DNA of 64,000 nucleotides, taken from JACQAP01 sp035275265. Lineage in GTDB: Bacteria > Pseudomonadota > Gammaproteobacteria > Burkholderiales > JACQAP01. The position numbers were made by a program, and so were the translations under genes. Positions 7,918 through 16,791 of this stretch are shown in pieces. Within the stretch, counting starts at the first letter, position 1; each line of letters starts with the position of its first letter. The DNA lies in assembly GCA_035275265.1 (NCBI GenBank), contig DATENC010000020.1, positions 124,001-188,000 of the forward strand. Direction: 5' to 3'. The notes beneath the pieces are model-generated. The model made no database searches. It worked only from the letters and a program-made list of their open reading frames with translations, and had not been told where the DNA came from.

Positions 7918-8625
7918 ATGAAGCCTGTTGCGATATTCCGCCACTCGCCCACGGAAGGGCCGGGTCATTTTGCCACGTATCTGGACTGGCGGAACATCCC
8001 CTGGCGCCTGATAGCCGTGGACCAGGGGGATGCAATTCCGGCCGATCCGCAGCGATTCGGCGGTCTCGTGTTCATGGGCGGGCCAATGAGCGTAAACGAT
8101 GATCTGCCCTGGATTCCGCCGGTATTGCGGCTTATTCGACAGGGGAGTGCACTCGGCGTTCCTGTGCTCGGCCACTGTCTCGGGGGACAGTTGATGTCGA
8201 GGGCATTTGGCGGCACGGTAGGCCGCAACCCTGTCAAGGAGATCGGCTGGGGCGAAGTCCTGATCGCCGACAATCCGGTTGCCAGACAGTGGTTCGGACC
8301 CGGCATCGAGCGTTTCGAATCGTTTCACTGGCATGGCGAAACCTTCACTATTCCGCAAGGCGCGGTCCGCATAATGGGCAACCGCCACTGCGAGAACCAG
8401 GGTTTCGTCATCGGCAACAGCCTGGGCATGCAGTGCCACGTCGAGATGACCGAGGACCTGGTGAAAAGCTGGTGCGAGATCGGGGCGGACGAGATTGCGC
8501 AAAGCGGCGGTCCGGCGGTGCAGTCGGCGCATCGGATGCAGCACGGGATGTCGGAGAAGCTGGCGGCGCTGCGCGACGTCGCGAGCCGACTCTACGACCA
8601 ATGGGTCAAGGGGCTAAACACATAG
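7918..8625 (+). CDS. Class I glutamine amidotransferase (GMP synthase-type domain)
   Basis: A 235-residue stand-alone amidotransferase domain beginning MKPVAIFRHSP. The nucleophile elbow is GHCLGGQ and the catalytic His/Glu pair appears as QCHVEMT near residue 170-175. FMGGPMSVND is the oxyanion-loop region. Stand-alone members of this family often act as glutamine hydrolases for polyamine or gamma-glutamyl metabolism. The partner or acceptor is not indicated by the neighbours. The longer upstream frame overlaps the divergent protease gene and is rejected. Confidence 0.87.
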   Translation: MKPVAIFRHSPTEGPGHFATYLDWRNIPWRLIAVDQGDAIPADPQRFGGLVFMGGPMSVNDDLPWIPPVLRLIRQGSALGVPVLGHCLGGQLMSRAFGGTVGRNPVKEIGWGEVLIADNPVARQWFGPGIERFESFHWHGETFTIPQGAVRIMGNRHCENQGFVIGNSLGMQCHVEMTEDLVKSWCEIGADEIAQSGGPAVQSAHRMQHGMSEKLAALRDVASRLYDQWVKGLNT

Positions 8626-8655
8626 GCACTGTGGTTCACCAGTCACCGAATAGTT

Positions 8656-9141
8656 TCAATCGCGGAAGTTCGCGAACTGTAGCGGATAGTCCGTTACATT
8701 CTTTTTCATCATCGTGATAACCAGTTGCAGATCGTCACGCTTGGCGCCGGAGATGCGCACCGCGTCGCCCTGGATGCTGGCTTGAACCTTGAGCTTGCTG
8801 TCCTTGACCATCTTCTGGATCTTTTTACCGAGTTCCTGGTCGACACCGACCTTGACCGTGATGACCTGTTTCACCTTGTCACCGCCGATTTTTTCGGACT
8901 TGGCGCGTTGCAGCGAACGTACATCCACGTTGCGCTTGGCCATTCTGGCGATCAGCACGTCGTAGACCTGCGCGATCTTGAAGTCATCGTCGGCAAAAAC
9001 GGTCAGCGCCTTGTCGGCGAGCTCCACACGCGCGTCCGACCCCTTGAAATCGAAACGATTGGAAATTTCCTTGTTGGTCTGGTCGATGGCGTTTTTGAGC
9101 TCAACCTGGTTGACCTCGGAAACAATGTCAAAACTGGGCAT
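8656..9141 (-). CDS. yajQ: YajQ family nucleotide-binding protein (UPF0234)
   Basis: 161 residues, full family length, starting MPSFDIVSEVNQVELKNAIDQ and containing FDFKGSDARVE and KLKVQASIQGDAVRI. YajQ proteins have two RRM-like alpha/beta domains; some members bind cyclic di-GMP. It is the last gene of a leftward run behind argG, with 72 bp between them. Confidence 0.95.
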   Translation of the reverse strand: MPSFDIVSEVNQVELKNAIDQTNKEISNRFDFKGSDARVELADKALTVFADDDFKIAQVYDVLIARMAKRNVDVRSLQRAKSEKIGGDKVKQVITVKVGVDQELGKKIQKMVKDSKLKVQASIQGDAVRISGAKRDDLQLVITMMKKNVTDYPLQFANFRD

Positions 9142-9213
9142 GATGGTTTCCTCCCGGGTTGGTGTTTCGTCGGCCGCCCGCTGAACGGCGTCCCGCGGTG
9201 ATCCAGCTTGCGT

Positions 9214-10455
9214 CTATTTGCCGTTCCGGCGCCTGGCTCCGATGCGCAGGCGCAGCGCGTTCAGCCGGATAAAGCCAGCCGCATCGGCCTGATTATAGGC
9301 ACCCTTGTCGTCATCGAACGTGGCGATCCTGGAGTCGAACAGGGAATCCGCCTTCGAGGCGCGCCCGACAACCAACACCGTACCCTTGTACAGCTTGAGC
9401 CGTACCGTGCCGTTCACGGTTTGCTGCGAGTTATCGATCAGCGATTGCAGCAGCACGCGCTCCGGGCTGAACCAATAGCCGTTGTAGATCATGCGCGCAT
9501 AACGCGGCATCAGGTCATCCTTCAACGCGAGCACTTCGCGGTCCAGAGTAATCGATTCGATTGCACGATGGGCGCGTAGCATGATGGTGCCCCCCGGAGT
9601 CTCGTAGCAGCCGCGCGATTTCATGCCGACGTAGCGGTTTTCGACAACGTCGAGCCGGCCGATGCCATGTTTTCCGCCAAGTTGGTTGAGCCTGGCAAGC
9701 ACTTGCGCCGGAGTCATCTTGTCGCCATTCAGGGCGACTATGTCGCCCTTGCGGTAGGTCAACTCCACGTATTCGGATCGGTTCGGCGCCTTCTCGGGCG
9801 AAACCGTGAGGCGCCACATCGACTCTTCGGGCTCGAAGCCCGGATCCTCGAGAATCCCGCCTTCGTAGGAAATGTGCAGCAGGTTGGCATCCATCGAATA
9901 CGGGGCGCCGCCGCCTTTTCTTTTCTTGAAATCCACCGGAATCCCATGCTTGTCGGCGTACGCAAGCAGCTTGTCTCTCGACAGCAGGTCCCATTCGCGC
10001 CACGGAGCGATCACTTTGACATCCGGCATCAGCGCGTAAGCGCCGAGTTCGAAACGCACCTGGTCGTTCCCCTTGCCCGTCGCACCGTGCGAGATCGCAT
10101 CCGCGCCCGTCTTGCGGGCGATCTCGACCAGGTGCTTGGCGATCAAAGGGCGAGCGATCGAGGTGCCGAGCAGATATTCACCCTCGTAAACGGCATTGGC
10201 GCGGAACATGGGGAAGACGAAATCGCGAACGAATTCTTCGCGCAGGTCTTCGATGAAGATTTGCCTGACGCCAAGCTTCCGGGCTTTCCGGCGTGCCGGG
10301 TCCAATTCCTCGCCCTGTCCGATGTCGGCAGTGAAGGTGACCACTTCGCAGCCGTAGGTGTCCTGCAGCCACTTCAGGATCACCGACGTGTCCAGCCCGC
10401 CTGAGTAGGCGAGCACCACTTTTCTTAGGCTTTTCGGTGCCGTTTGCTTCTTCAC
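9214..10455 (-). CDS. argG: Argininosuccinate synthase
   Basis: 413 residues. It joins citrulline and aspartate with ATP in arginine synthesis. The ATP-binding motif AYSGGLDTSV is at about residues 16-25; SHGATGKGNDQVRFE and ENRYVGMKSRG are further family motifs. The start is GTG 10455, with AGAGG about 4 nt upstream. The much longer open frame runs through the MORN gene and is not coding. It starts 16 bp after the MORN-protein stop, so the two are probably co-transcribed. Confidence 0.95.
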   Translation of the reverse strand: MKKQTAPKSLRKVVLAYSGGLDTSVILKWLQDTYGCEVVTFTADIGQGEELDPARRKARKLGVRQIFIEDLREEFVRDFVFPMFRANAVYEGEYLLGTSIARPLIAKHLVEIARKTGADAISHGATGKGNDQVRFELGAYALMPDVKVIAPWREWDLLSRDKLLAYADKHGIPVDFKKRKGGGAPYSMDANLLHISYEGGILEDPGFEPEESMWRLTVSPEKAPNRSEYVELTYRKGDIVALNGDKMTPAQVLARLNQLGGKHGIGRLDVVENRYVGMKSRGCYETPGGTIMLRAHRAIESITLDREVLALKDDLMPRYARMIYNGYWFSPERVLLQSLIDNSQQTVNGTVRLKLYKGTVLVVGRASKADSLFDSRIATFDDDKGAYNQADAAGFIRLNALRLRIGARRRNGK

Positions 10456-10471
10456 GAGACCTCTGGTCTTA

Positions 10472-10984
10472 TCAAGTCTTGTTAGGATCGTCTTCCATAT
10501 CGCCTTCGTACACACCGTTCTTCCAGGTGCCGCTGAACAGGCGTCCGTCCGGCGACCGGTACTGTCCTTGGCCGTGCGGCTGCCCCTCCTTCCACTCCCC
10601 CTCGTACCAACTCCCGTCGGGTGCGTCGTATCGGCCATTGCCATCTTGGAGGCTGCGTTTCCACTCGCCGACGTATCGGCCACCTTCGCGCAGCAGCGTT
10701 CCCTTGCCCTCGGCCCAGCCCAGCTTGAGCGAGCCTTCATAGCGATCGAAGGGTTTGCCGTCGACGAACCAATCCAGGACGCCATTGCCGTCGGCCAAGC
10801 CGTTCTTGCAGGAGCCGCTCCATTTGATAGTTTCGCCTGGTTGCGGGAAGGGGTTGGCGACCTTGCAACCGCGGCTATCGGCGATCCAGGAGACGTCCTC
10901 GTCGTCGGCGGCCAACGCACCGGAGGCAGAAAGCAGCAGTGCGAGCAGTAGAAAACTGCGGGGTATGACGGTTCTGTCGATCAT
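10472..10984 (-). CDS. Exported MORN-repeat protein
   Basis: 170 residues. A signal peptide (FLLLALLLSASGALA) is followed by about four MORN repeats with the Y.G.w..G...G.G pattern (RYEGSLKLGWAEGKGTL, RYVGEWKRSLQDGNGRY, WYEGEWKEGQPHGQGQY, LFSGTWKNGVYEGDM). MORN repeats form beta-hairpin stacks used for membrane or protein contact. Its position between argF and argG is unusual; it may simply ride in the operon. Confidence 0.85.
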   Translation of the reverse strand: MIDRTVIPRSFLLLALLLSASGALAADDEDVSWIADSRGCKVANPFPQPGETIKWSGSCKNGLADGNGVLDWFVDGKPFDRYEGSLKLGWAEGKGTLLREGGRYVGEWKRSLQDGNGRYDAPDGSWYEGEWKEGQPHGQGQYRSPDGRLFSGTWKNGVYEGDMEDDPNKT

Positions 10985-11082
10985 ATTCGGCTCCTAAGAG
11001 TAATTGCGTTATTCCGGATCGCGACGCTTCCAACGCGCTGCGACCGCCTGCCCCACCGGGCCTAGCTACCGCCAACCATTAC

Positions 11083-12021
11083 CTATTTTTGTTTCCGATT
11101 TTCTTCCAGGCGACCCAGAAGCAGGTACTCCATCAGCGCCTTCTGAGTGTGCAGCCTGTTCTCAGCTTCTTCCCAAACCACGCTTTGCGGGCCGTCGATT
11201 ACCGCGGCAGCGACTTCCTCTCCGCGGTGGGCGGGCAGGCAGTGCATGAACAGGGCATCAGGATTGGCAAGCCGCATCATTTCCGCATCCACCTGCCAAT
11301 CCCCGAAATCGCGCTTGCGCTCTTCGTTCTCTTCCTCAAAGCCCATGCTGGTCCACACGTCGGTGGTTACCAGGTCGGCGCCGCGTGCCGCTTTCATGGG
11401 GTCGTCGAACTCCTCGTAATGATCGGTGCCGTAAAGCCCGGCGCGTTCAGGCTCGACTTCGTAGCCGGGTGGGGTAGATACATGGACGTTGAAGCCCAAT
11501 ACTTCGGCAGCCTGCAGCCACGTGTTGCAGACATTGTTCGAATCACCGATCCATGCCACGGTCTTGCCGCGGATCGGCCCTCGCCGCTCGATGAAGGTAT
11601 AGATATCGGCAAGGATCTGGCAAGGGTGGTATTCGTTGGTAAGTCCGTTGATCACCGGCACGCGCGAGTGCGCGGCGAAACGCTCGATGATCTCCTGCTC
11701 GAAGGTTCGGATCATCACGATGTCGCACATCCGAGAAATCACCTGGGCCGCGTCTTCCACCGGCTCACCCCGGCCGAGCTGCGAATCACGGGTGCTGAGG
11801 AAGATCGCCGAGCCGCCGAGCTGGTGCGTGCCAGCCTCGAACGACAGCCGGGTGCGCGTGCTGTGCTTCTCGAAAATCATCACCAGCGTGCGATCGAACA
11901 ACGGGTGATGGGGCTGGTAGGCCTTGAACTGCTGCTTGATCCAGCGCGTGCGCCCGAACACGTATTCCAGCTCGTCCCGCCCCAGATCCTTGAATTGCAG
12001 AAAGTGCTTCGGAGACGCCAT
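11083..12021 (-). CDS. argF: Ornithine carbamoyltransferase
   Basis: 312 residues, starting MASPKHFLQFKDL. It converts ornithine and carbamoyl phosphate to citrulline. The carbamoyl-phosphate motif appears as EKHSTRTRLSFE, and the ornithine loop as FMHCLPAHRGEEV. The longer frame upstream is a shadow of argD. Start ATG 12021 lies 14 bp after the argD stop, so argD and argF are co-transcribed. Confidence 0.96.
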   Translation of the reverse strand: MASPKHFLQFKDLGRDELEYVFGRTRWIKQQFKAYQPHHPLFDRTLVMIFEKHSTRTRLSFEAGTHQLGGSAIFLSTRDSQLGRGEPVEDAAQVISRMCDIVMIRTFEQEIIERFAAHSRVPVINGLTNEYHPCQILADIYTFIERRGPIRGKTVAWIGDSNNVCNTWLQAAEVLGFNVHVSTPPGYEVEPERAGLYGTDHYEEFDDPMKAARGADLVTTDVWTSMGFEEENEERKRDFGDWQVDAEMMRLANPDALFMHCLPAHRGEEVAAAVIDGPQSVVWEEAENRLHTQKALMEYLLLGRLEENRKQK

Positions 12022-12035
12022 GAAGAAAGGGTCCG

Positions 12036-13235
12036 TCAATGGGTGACGGCAGCATCGGCCTTGCTGGCGGTCAGAAAGGTCCTGATGACGCCGCTCACAC
12101 CGTCGATCAGCATTTGCACTTCCGTATCCTTCATGTTCAGCGGCGGCAGTAGCCGCACCACGGTGTCGGCTGTGACGTTGATCAGCAGGCCGGCCTCGAG
12201 GCCGCGCTCGACCAGATCGCCGCAGGGACGATCGAGCTCGATCCCGATCATCAGACCCTTGCCGCGGATTTCCTTGACGCCCGCCACGCCCGCGAGATTG
12301 GCGACGACGCCTTCGCGGATAAAGTCGCCGAGCTTGCCGGCACGCGCCGCGAGACCCTCGTCTTCGATGATGGTTAGCGTGGCCAGCGCCGCTACGCACG
12401 CCAGAGGATTGCCACCGAAAGTTGAACCGTGCTTGCCCGGCGTGAACACATCTGCCGCCGCGCCTCTCGCCAGACATGCGCCGATCGGAAAGCCGTTTGC
12501 CAGTCCCTTGGCGAGCGTGATGACGTCGGGCTTGATGCCGCTGTGCTGATAGGCGAACCACTTGCCGGTGCGTGCCATTCCGCTCTGGACTTCGTCGAGC
12601 ATCAACAGCCAGCCTTTGGCATCGCAGACCTTGCGAAGGTGCGCAAGATAACCGTCGGCGGGAACATTGATCCCGCCTTCGCCTTGCACCGGTTCCACCA
12701 GCACGGCGACGACATTGGGGTTCAGCGCCGCCACCTGGTCGAGCGCCGGCAAGTCGTTATACGGCACGCGCACGAAGCCGCTGAGCAGTGGTTCGAAGCC
12801 TGCTTGAACCTTTCGGCTGCCCGTGGCGGAAAGTGTGGCTATGGTGCGGCCATGGAAGGCTTTTTCCATGACGATGATCGCGGGGGACTCGATGTCCTTG
12901 TGATGACCGTGAAGCCGCGCCAGTTTTATCGCTGCTTCGTTTGCCTCGCATCCGGAATTGCAGATGAACACCTTGTCCATCCCCGCGAGTGCGCACAGTC
13001 TGGAGGCGAGCAGTTCCTGCTCGGGAATCCGGTAGAGATTGGAGATATGGATAAGGCGCGCGGCCTGTTCCTGGATGGCTGCGGTCAGACGGGGATGCGC
13101 ATGTCCAATGCCCGAGACCGCGATGCTGCACAGGCAGTCCAGGTAGCGCTTGCCCTCCAGATCCCAGAGCCAGGAACCCTCGCCGCGCGAGAACGCAATG
13201 GCCTGCCTGCCATAGGTATTCATCAGGTGTTGCAT
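12036..13235 (-). CDS. argD: Acetylornithine aminotransferase
   Basis: 399 residues of a class III PLP aminotransferase, converting N-acetylglutamate semialdehyde to N-acetylornithine. Motifs: FICNSGCEANEAAIK, the phosphate-binding KAFHGRT, LMLDEVQSG and the PLP lysine in ITLAKGLANG. ATG 13235 (MQHLMNTYGRQ) matches the family N terminus better than the open-frame start at 13277. It heads the leftward arginine run. Confidence 0.95.
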   Translation of the reverse strand: MQHLMNTYGRQAIAFSRGEGSWLWDLEGKRYLDCLCSIAVSGIGHAHPRLTAAIQEQAARLIHISNLYRIPEQELLASRLCALAGMDKVFICNSGCEANEAAIKLARLHGHHKDIESPAIIVMEKAFHGRTIATLSATGSRKVQAGFEPLLSGFVRVPYNDLPALDQVAALNPNVVAVLVEPVQGEGGINVPADGYLAHLRKVCDAKGWLLMLDEVQSGMARTGKWFAYQHSGIKPDVITLAKGLANGFPIGACLARGAAADVFTPGKHGSTFGGNPLACVAALATLTIIEDEGLAARAGKLGDFIREGVVANLAGVAGVKEIRGKGLMIGIELDRPCGDLVERGLEAGLLINVTADTVVRLLPPLNMKDTEVQMLIDGVSGVIRTFLTASKADAAVTH

Positions 13236-13274
13236 CGTCTTACCCGCCTGGGTGTTTTGCCCGCTTTGAAAAAG

Positions 13275-13300
13275 CACACGGCGGCAAAAGCCGCCGTGTG
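13275..13300 (-). terminator. Terminator-like hairpin in the probable argD leader
   Basis: Perfect 11-bp stem CACACGGCGGC/GCCGCCGTGTG (13275-13285 and 13290-13300) with a 4-nt loop, followed leftward by CTTTTTC. It lies 40 bp before argD and downstream of a plausible argD promoter, so it is either a second rpsT terminator or an attenuator of the arginine operon. Confidence 0.7.
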
Positions 13301-13330
13301 TTGTTGAAATGTTGGGGTTTTCAGCCGCTA

Positions 13331-13359
13331 GTTTTATCCGATTCGGTATGTGGATGCAA
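13331..13359 (-). promoter_or_regulatory. Possible argD promoter
   Basis: Reading leftward: TTGCAT (13359-13354), 17 bp, TAAAAC (13336-13331). It lies between the rpsT terminator and the argD leader hairpin. The match to consensus is moderate. Confidence 0.35.
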
Positions 13360-13397
13360 GCGTTTTCAGGTCGCCTGAGTGGCGATGCAAAACAAAA

Positions 13398-13417
13398 GGC
13401 CCGCAGTGTTGCGGGCC
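13398..13417 (-). terminator. rpsT rho-independent terminator
   Basis: Reading leftward: stem GGCCCGCA, 4-nt loop, TGCGGGCC, then TTTTGTTTTG. It begins 25 bp after the rpsT stop. Confidence 0.85.
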
Positions 13418-13441
13418 TCGTGTCCTTGCGTTCGTTGTGAT

Positions 13442-13705
13442 TCAGGCCATTGCTTTGATCGCTGCGGCAAGCCGGCTCTTCTGACGCGAAACCGTGTTCT
13501 TGTGCACGATTCTCTTGTCGGCGATCGAATCGATGCGACCCTGGGTTTGCTTGAACTGCGCCTGGGCGGCCTTCTTGTCGCCGGCGGCGATCGCCTTCCG
13601 CACGTTCTTGATGGCGGAACGGAGTTCGGTGCGCTGACCGACATTATGGGTGCGGCGTTTTTGCGCCTGGCGCGCACGTTTCTTGGCTGAAGCGATGTTG
13701 GCCAT
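13442..13705 (-). CDS. rpsT: 30S ribosomal protein S20
   Basis: 87 residues, the usual length, starting MANIASAKKRARQAQKRR, with the basic helical S20 pattern (NVRKAIAAGDKKAAQ, KNTVSRQKSRLAAAIKAM). Binds 16S rRNA in 30S assembly. Monocistronic: it has its own terminator and is divergent from murJ. Confidence 0.98.
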   Translation of the reverse strand: MANIASAKKRARQAQKRRTHNVGQRTELRSAIKNVRKAIAAGDKKAAQAQFKQTQGRIDSIADKRIVHKNTVSRQKSRLAAAIKAMA

Positions 13706-13947
13706 TGAATGTTCCTAAATCTGAAGGGGACGCGAAAAAGGTCGCTATGTTACTGGCTCGATGCGCTGTTGGCAACCGTGACCCCGGCGACAGCCTGGCT
13801 GTGCTCGTGCGCCCGCGGCCGGCCAAGTACCTTGCCCACGACGGGTTCCCTCCGCAGACTGGAGGTGTTCCCGGGCGCCGGGTGTGACACGACTGCTCGG
13901 TTACAATGCCGGCGCAGGCGGCAGTTTCCAACCGATACGACTAAACG

Positions 13948-15498
13948 ATGAACCTGCTCAAGGCGCTGGCCACCGTCAGCAGCATGACGCTCCTGTCGCG
14001 CATACTCGGGTTCGTCCGCGATGCCGTCATAGCCCGTGCTTTTGGCGCGGGACTCTATACCGACGCCTTCTTCGTCGCGTTTCGACTCCCCAACCTGTTG
14101 CGGCGTTTGTTCGCCGAAGGCGCATTTTCGCAGGCTTTTGTGCCAATCCTCGGTGAGTACCGCAATACGCGCACGCAGAACGAGACCCGCGCGCTGGTAG
14201 ATCACGTCGCGACGCTGCTCGCGCTGGCGCTCATTGTTGTTTCGACGCTCGGGGTGGTCGCGGCACCCTGGATAATCTATGCCACGGCGCCAGGATTCAC
14301 CGCTTCGCCGGACAAGTTCCAGGTCACCGTCGAGTTGTTGCGCATCACCTTTCCCTACATTCTTTTTATTTCGCTTACGTCGCTTGCCGGTGGAATTCTG
14401 AACACCTGGAGCCGGTTCTCGGTTCCGGCGTTCACGCCGACGCTGCTCAACGTTGCCTTTATCGGCTTTGCGCTCTGGCTCGCGCCGTATTTCGATCCGC
14501 CTGTCAAGGCGCTGGCGTGGGCGGTGCTAGCGGGCGGCGCGCTTCAACTCGCGTTCCAGATTCCCTTTTTGGCCAGGATCGGCATGTTGCCGCGCTTCAG
14601 GCTGCAGCTGAGGGACCCCGGCGTGTGGCGCGTCCTGAAACTCATGGGTCCGGCCGTGTTTGGCGTGTCCATCGGGCAAATCAGCCTGTTGATCAACACC
14701 ATCTTCGCCTCATTTCTGGTGACCGGCAGTGTGTCATGGCTCTACTACGCGGACCGCTTGATGGAATTCCCGACCGGCCTTCTGGGCGTGGCGTTGGGCA
14801 CCATCTTGCTGCCCAGCTTGACCAGGAGTTTCGCGGACAAGACCACCGAAGAGTATTCGCGACTGCTCGACTGGGGATTGCGATTGACGTTCGTACTCGC
14901 GCTTCCGTGCGCGGCGGCGCTGGCACTGCTGGCTGTGCCGCTGATCTCGACACTGTTCCATCACGGTGCTTTTACCTGGCAAGACGCAATGATGACCCGG
15001 CAGGCGCTGGTGGCCTACAGCATCGGCTTGCTGGGCCTGATCTTGGTCAAAGTCCTGGCCCCGGCTTTCTATGCGCGCCAGAACATCAGAACGCCGGTAA
15101 AGATCGCGGTAGTCACGCTGGTGGCGACTCAGCTCATGAACCTCGCGTTCATCTGGCAACTCCGCCACGCCGGACTTGGGCATGCCGGACTGGCGCTCGC
15201 CATTTCGCTGGGCGCCTGCCTCAACGCCAGCCTGCTGTTTTACAAATTGCGCCAGCACGGCATCTTCCAGCCGCAGCCCGGATGGCTCGGGTTTCTTGGC
15301 AGGATTGTCGCCGCGCTGTTGCTGATGAGTGCGGCGCTGTGGCTGGCGATGGGCGCGGAAAACTCCTGGGTCCAGGATCCAGCATGGATGCGCGTCGCGC
15401 GGTTGGCGATGTTGGTTGTGCTGGGTGCCGGAGTCTATCTCGGCAGCCTGTGGCTGCTCGGATTTCGGCTGCATAATTTCGCAAAGCGGTCTCTGTAA
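13948..15498 (+). CDS. murJ: Lipid II flippase MurJ (MviN family)
   Basis: 516 residues, 14 predicted membrane segments. It moves lipid-linked peptidoglycan precursor across the inner membrane. The N terminus LLSRILGFVRDAVIARAFGAG and FRLPNLLRRLFAEGAFSQAFVP are hallmark MurJ motifs. The 242-bp gap to rpsT holds both divergent promoters. No rightward terminator was found after it; the next hairpin serves the convergent gene. Confidence 0.96.
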   Translation: MNLLKALATVSSMTLLSRILGFVRDAVIARAFGAGLYTDAFFVAFRLPNLLRRLFAEGAFSQAFVPILGEYRNTRTQNETRALVDHVATLLALALIVVSTLGVVAAPWIIYATAPGFTASPDKFQVTVELLRITFPYILFISLTSLAGGILNTWSRFSVPAFTPTLLNVAFIGFALWLAPYFDPPVKALAWAVLAGGALQLAFQIPFLARIGMLPRFRLQLRDPGVWRVLKLMGPAVFGVSIGQISLLINTIFASFLVTGSVSWLYYADRLMEFPTGLLGVALGTILLPSLTRSFADKTTEEYSRLLDWGLRLTFVLALPCAAALALLAVPLISTLFHHGAFTWQDAMMTRQALVAYSIGLLGLILVKVLAPAFYARQNIRTPVKIAVVTLVATQLMNLAFIWQLRHAGLGHAGLALAISLGACLNASLLFYKLRQHGIFQPQPGWLGFLGRIVAALLLMSAALWLAMGAENSWVQDPAWMRVARLAMLVVLGAGVYLGSLWLLGFRLHNFAKRSL

Positions 15499-15592
15499 AG
15501 GTACCTCCCGTGGGTGCGACAAAAGGGAAGGTCCGGCGCGGCCGCTTCAAGAAACGGATGCGGGGCCACCAACATGCGGCGATCCAAAAAAA

Positions 15593-15615
15593 AGCCCCCG
15601 CTTTTCGCGGGGGCT
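15593..15615 (-). terminator. Rho-independent terminator of the exported Thr-Pro-linker protein gene
   Basis: Reading leftward: 9-bp stem AGCCCCCGC/GCGGGGGCT with a 5-nt loop followed by eight T. It lies 31 bp after the stop of the leftward gene. Confidence 0.88.
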
Positions 15616-15645
15616 CGATACGCAAAACGCGTAGTGGATTAGCGG

Positions 15646-16791
15646 TTATCTCTTGTTATGGCCGTTGCGGTTCTTCCGGTTATCGTGACGCTTGAAGCCG
15701 TATCTATGCTTCGGCACCGAGTAAATCCTCAGCGCGGCGGCACCCTTGATTCGCTGACCTGACAGGGTCTTGCCTTCCAGCTTGCCATTCAGATCGCCGG
15801 TCTGGAAATTGGCGACCTCAGGCTTGAAGTAGCAGACCAAATCGTTCCGACCATCCCGGTTGATGTCCTTGCCGTTCTTGCTGCAGCGGTACAGGCTCTT
15901 CTCGCTACCGGTCCGGCCGAAAGTCAGTGAGGTTGGATCCACTTCCTGCTTCGCCTTAAAGCCGCGTACCGACAGTATGGCGACGACGATCGGGTCCCGA
16001 CCACCGCGCCTGTCGAGATCGCGTTCATCCTGGTGCCAGTGCCTGACAACGATTGGCACATTCTTGACAGCCGCTGGCGGCGGAACCGGAGTGGGCGTCG
16101 GCGTTGGTGTCGGCGTCGGGTCTGGTGTTGGCGTCGGGTCTGGTGTTGGCGTCGGCGTCGGGTCTGGCGTCGGCGTCGGGTCTGGTGTTGGCGTCGGCGT
16201 CGGCGTTGGGTCTGGTGTTGGCGTCGGCGTTGGCGCTGTGGCACCCCGGATGACGAGTTGATAGGTTCCGCCGGATATCAAATCCTCCGGAGCACCGGTC
16301 TCGCCGAAATCGACAAAGTAGTTGTAGTCTGCGCTGACGCCGACAATGTACCTACGGCGTCCGTTTGGTACTGATGCCACCGTCGTCGTGAACCTCGGCT
16401 CTGCAAGGCCTTCGCAATCCGCAATGCCTCCAGCCAGGGGGGAACCGCCCACCACGGAATCAAAGAGTGCGACGTTGCTCGGAAAACCATCGCACGTTCC
16501 AGCCCCGTTGGGCATTAGCGCGCCTTGGATCTCGATGGAGAGGGTATCTCCGTCGGCGGCCTCGAAGCTGAAGTAATCGACGTCGTTATCCGGAACATCT
16601 GCGACGCGGTTGATCCTCCCTGATATGGTGAGCCCTTCGGGCGGTACCACAACCAACTGTGGCGTTGGCCAATCATTCGACTCGACTTCCGCGATTGTCG
16701 CCGCGGCGACAAACCCGGATGAGCCAAGCAAACAAACAAGCAAACCGCGCACTATCGGCGTAAACAAACGCCGCCGCATTTCGGTATTCAT
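15646..16791 (-). CDS. Exported two-domain protein with a Thr-Pro-Asp repeat linker
   Basis: 381 residues. A signal peptide (about 1-30) is followed by a domain resembling bacterial pre-peptidase C-terminal beta domains (ESNDWPTPQ, DVDYFSFEAADGDTLSIEI). A proline-rich linker of alternating TPTP/TPDPTP units (about residues 185-240, DNA about 16090-16240) follows. A C-terminal domain has EVDPTSLTFGRTG and DINRDGRNDLVCYFKP, a pattern seen in calcium-binding-like modules of exported proteins. The C terminus is Lys/Arg/His-rich. ATG 16791 has AGGAG 9 nt upstream. No enzyme activity is indicated; a cell-surface or secreted structural role is likely. Confidence 0.75.
   Translation of the reverse strand: MNTEMRRRLFTPIVRGLLVCLLGSSGFVAAATIAEVESNDWPTPQLVVVPPEGLTISGRINRVADVPDNDVDYFSFEAADGDTLSIEIQGALMPNGAGTCDGFPSNVALFDSVVGGSPLAGGIADCEGLAEPRFTTTVASVPNGRRRYIVGVSADYNYFVDFGETGAPEDLISGGTYQLVIRGATAPTPTPTPDPTPTPTPTPDPTPTPDPTPTPTPDPTPTPDPTPTPTPTPTPVPPPAAVKNVPIVVRHWHQDERDLDRRGGRDPIVVAILSVRGFKAKQEVDPTSLTFGRTGSEKSLYRCSKNGKDINRDGRNDLVCYFKPEVANFQTGDLNGKLEGKTLSGQRIKGAAALRIYSVPKHRYGFKRHDNRKNRNGHNKR
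16090..16240. repeat. Low-complexity tandem repeat coding TP/DP units
   Basis: Imperfect hexanucleotide repeats of the GGCGTC/GGTGTT/GGGTCT kind on the plus strand encode the Thr-Pro-Asp linker on the minus strand. The unit is prone to length change by slippage. Confidence 0.8.

Noticed and set aside
11089..12549. 486-codon open frame antisense to argF/argD
   Set aside because: Mirror of strongly coding sequence on the other strand.
15499..15592. Small basic frame after murJ
   Set aside because: No ribosome-binding site or family match; runs through a terminator.
15860..16261. VGVG-rich frame and apparent CRISPR-like periodicity
   Set aside because: The periodicity is the Thr-Pro-Asp linker read on the other strand; units are 6-18 bp with no spacers.
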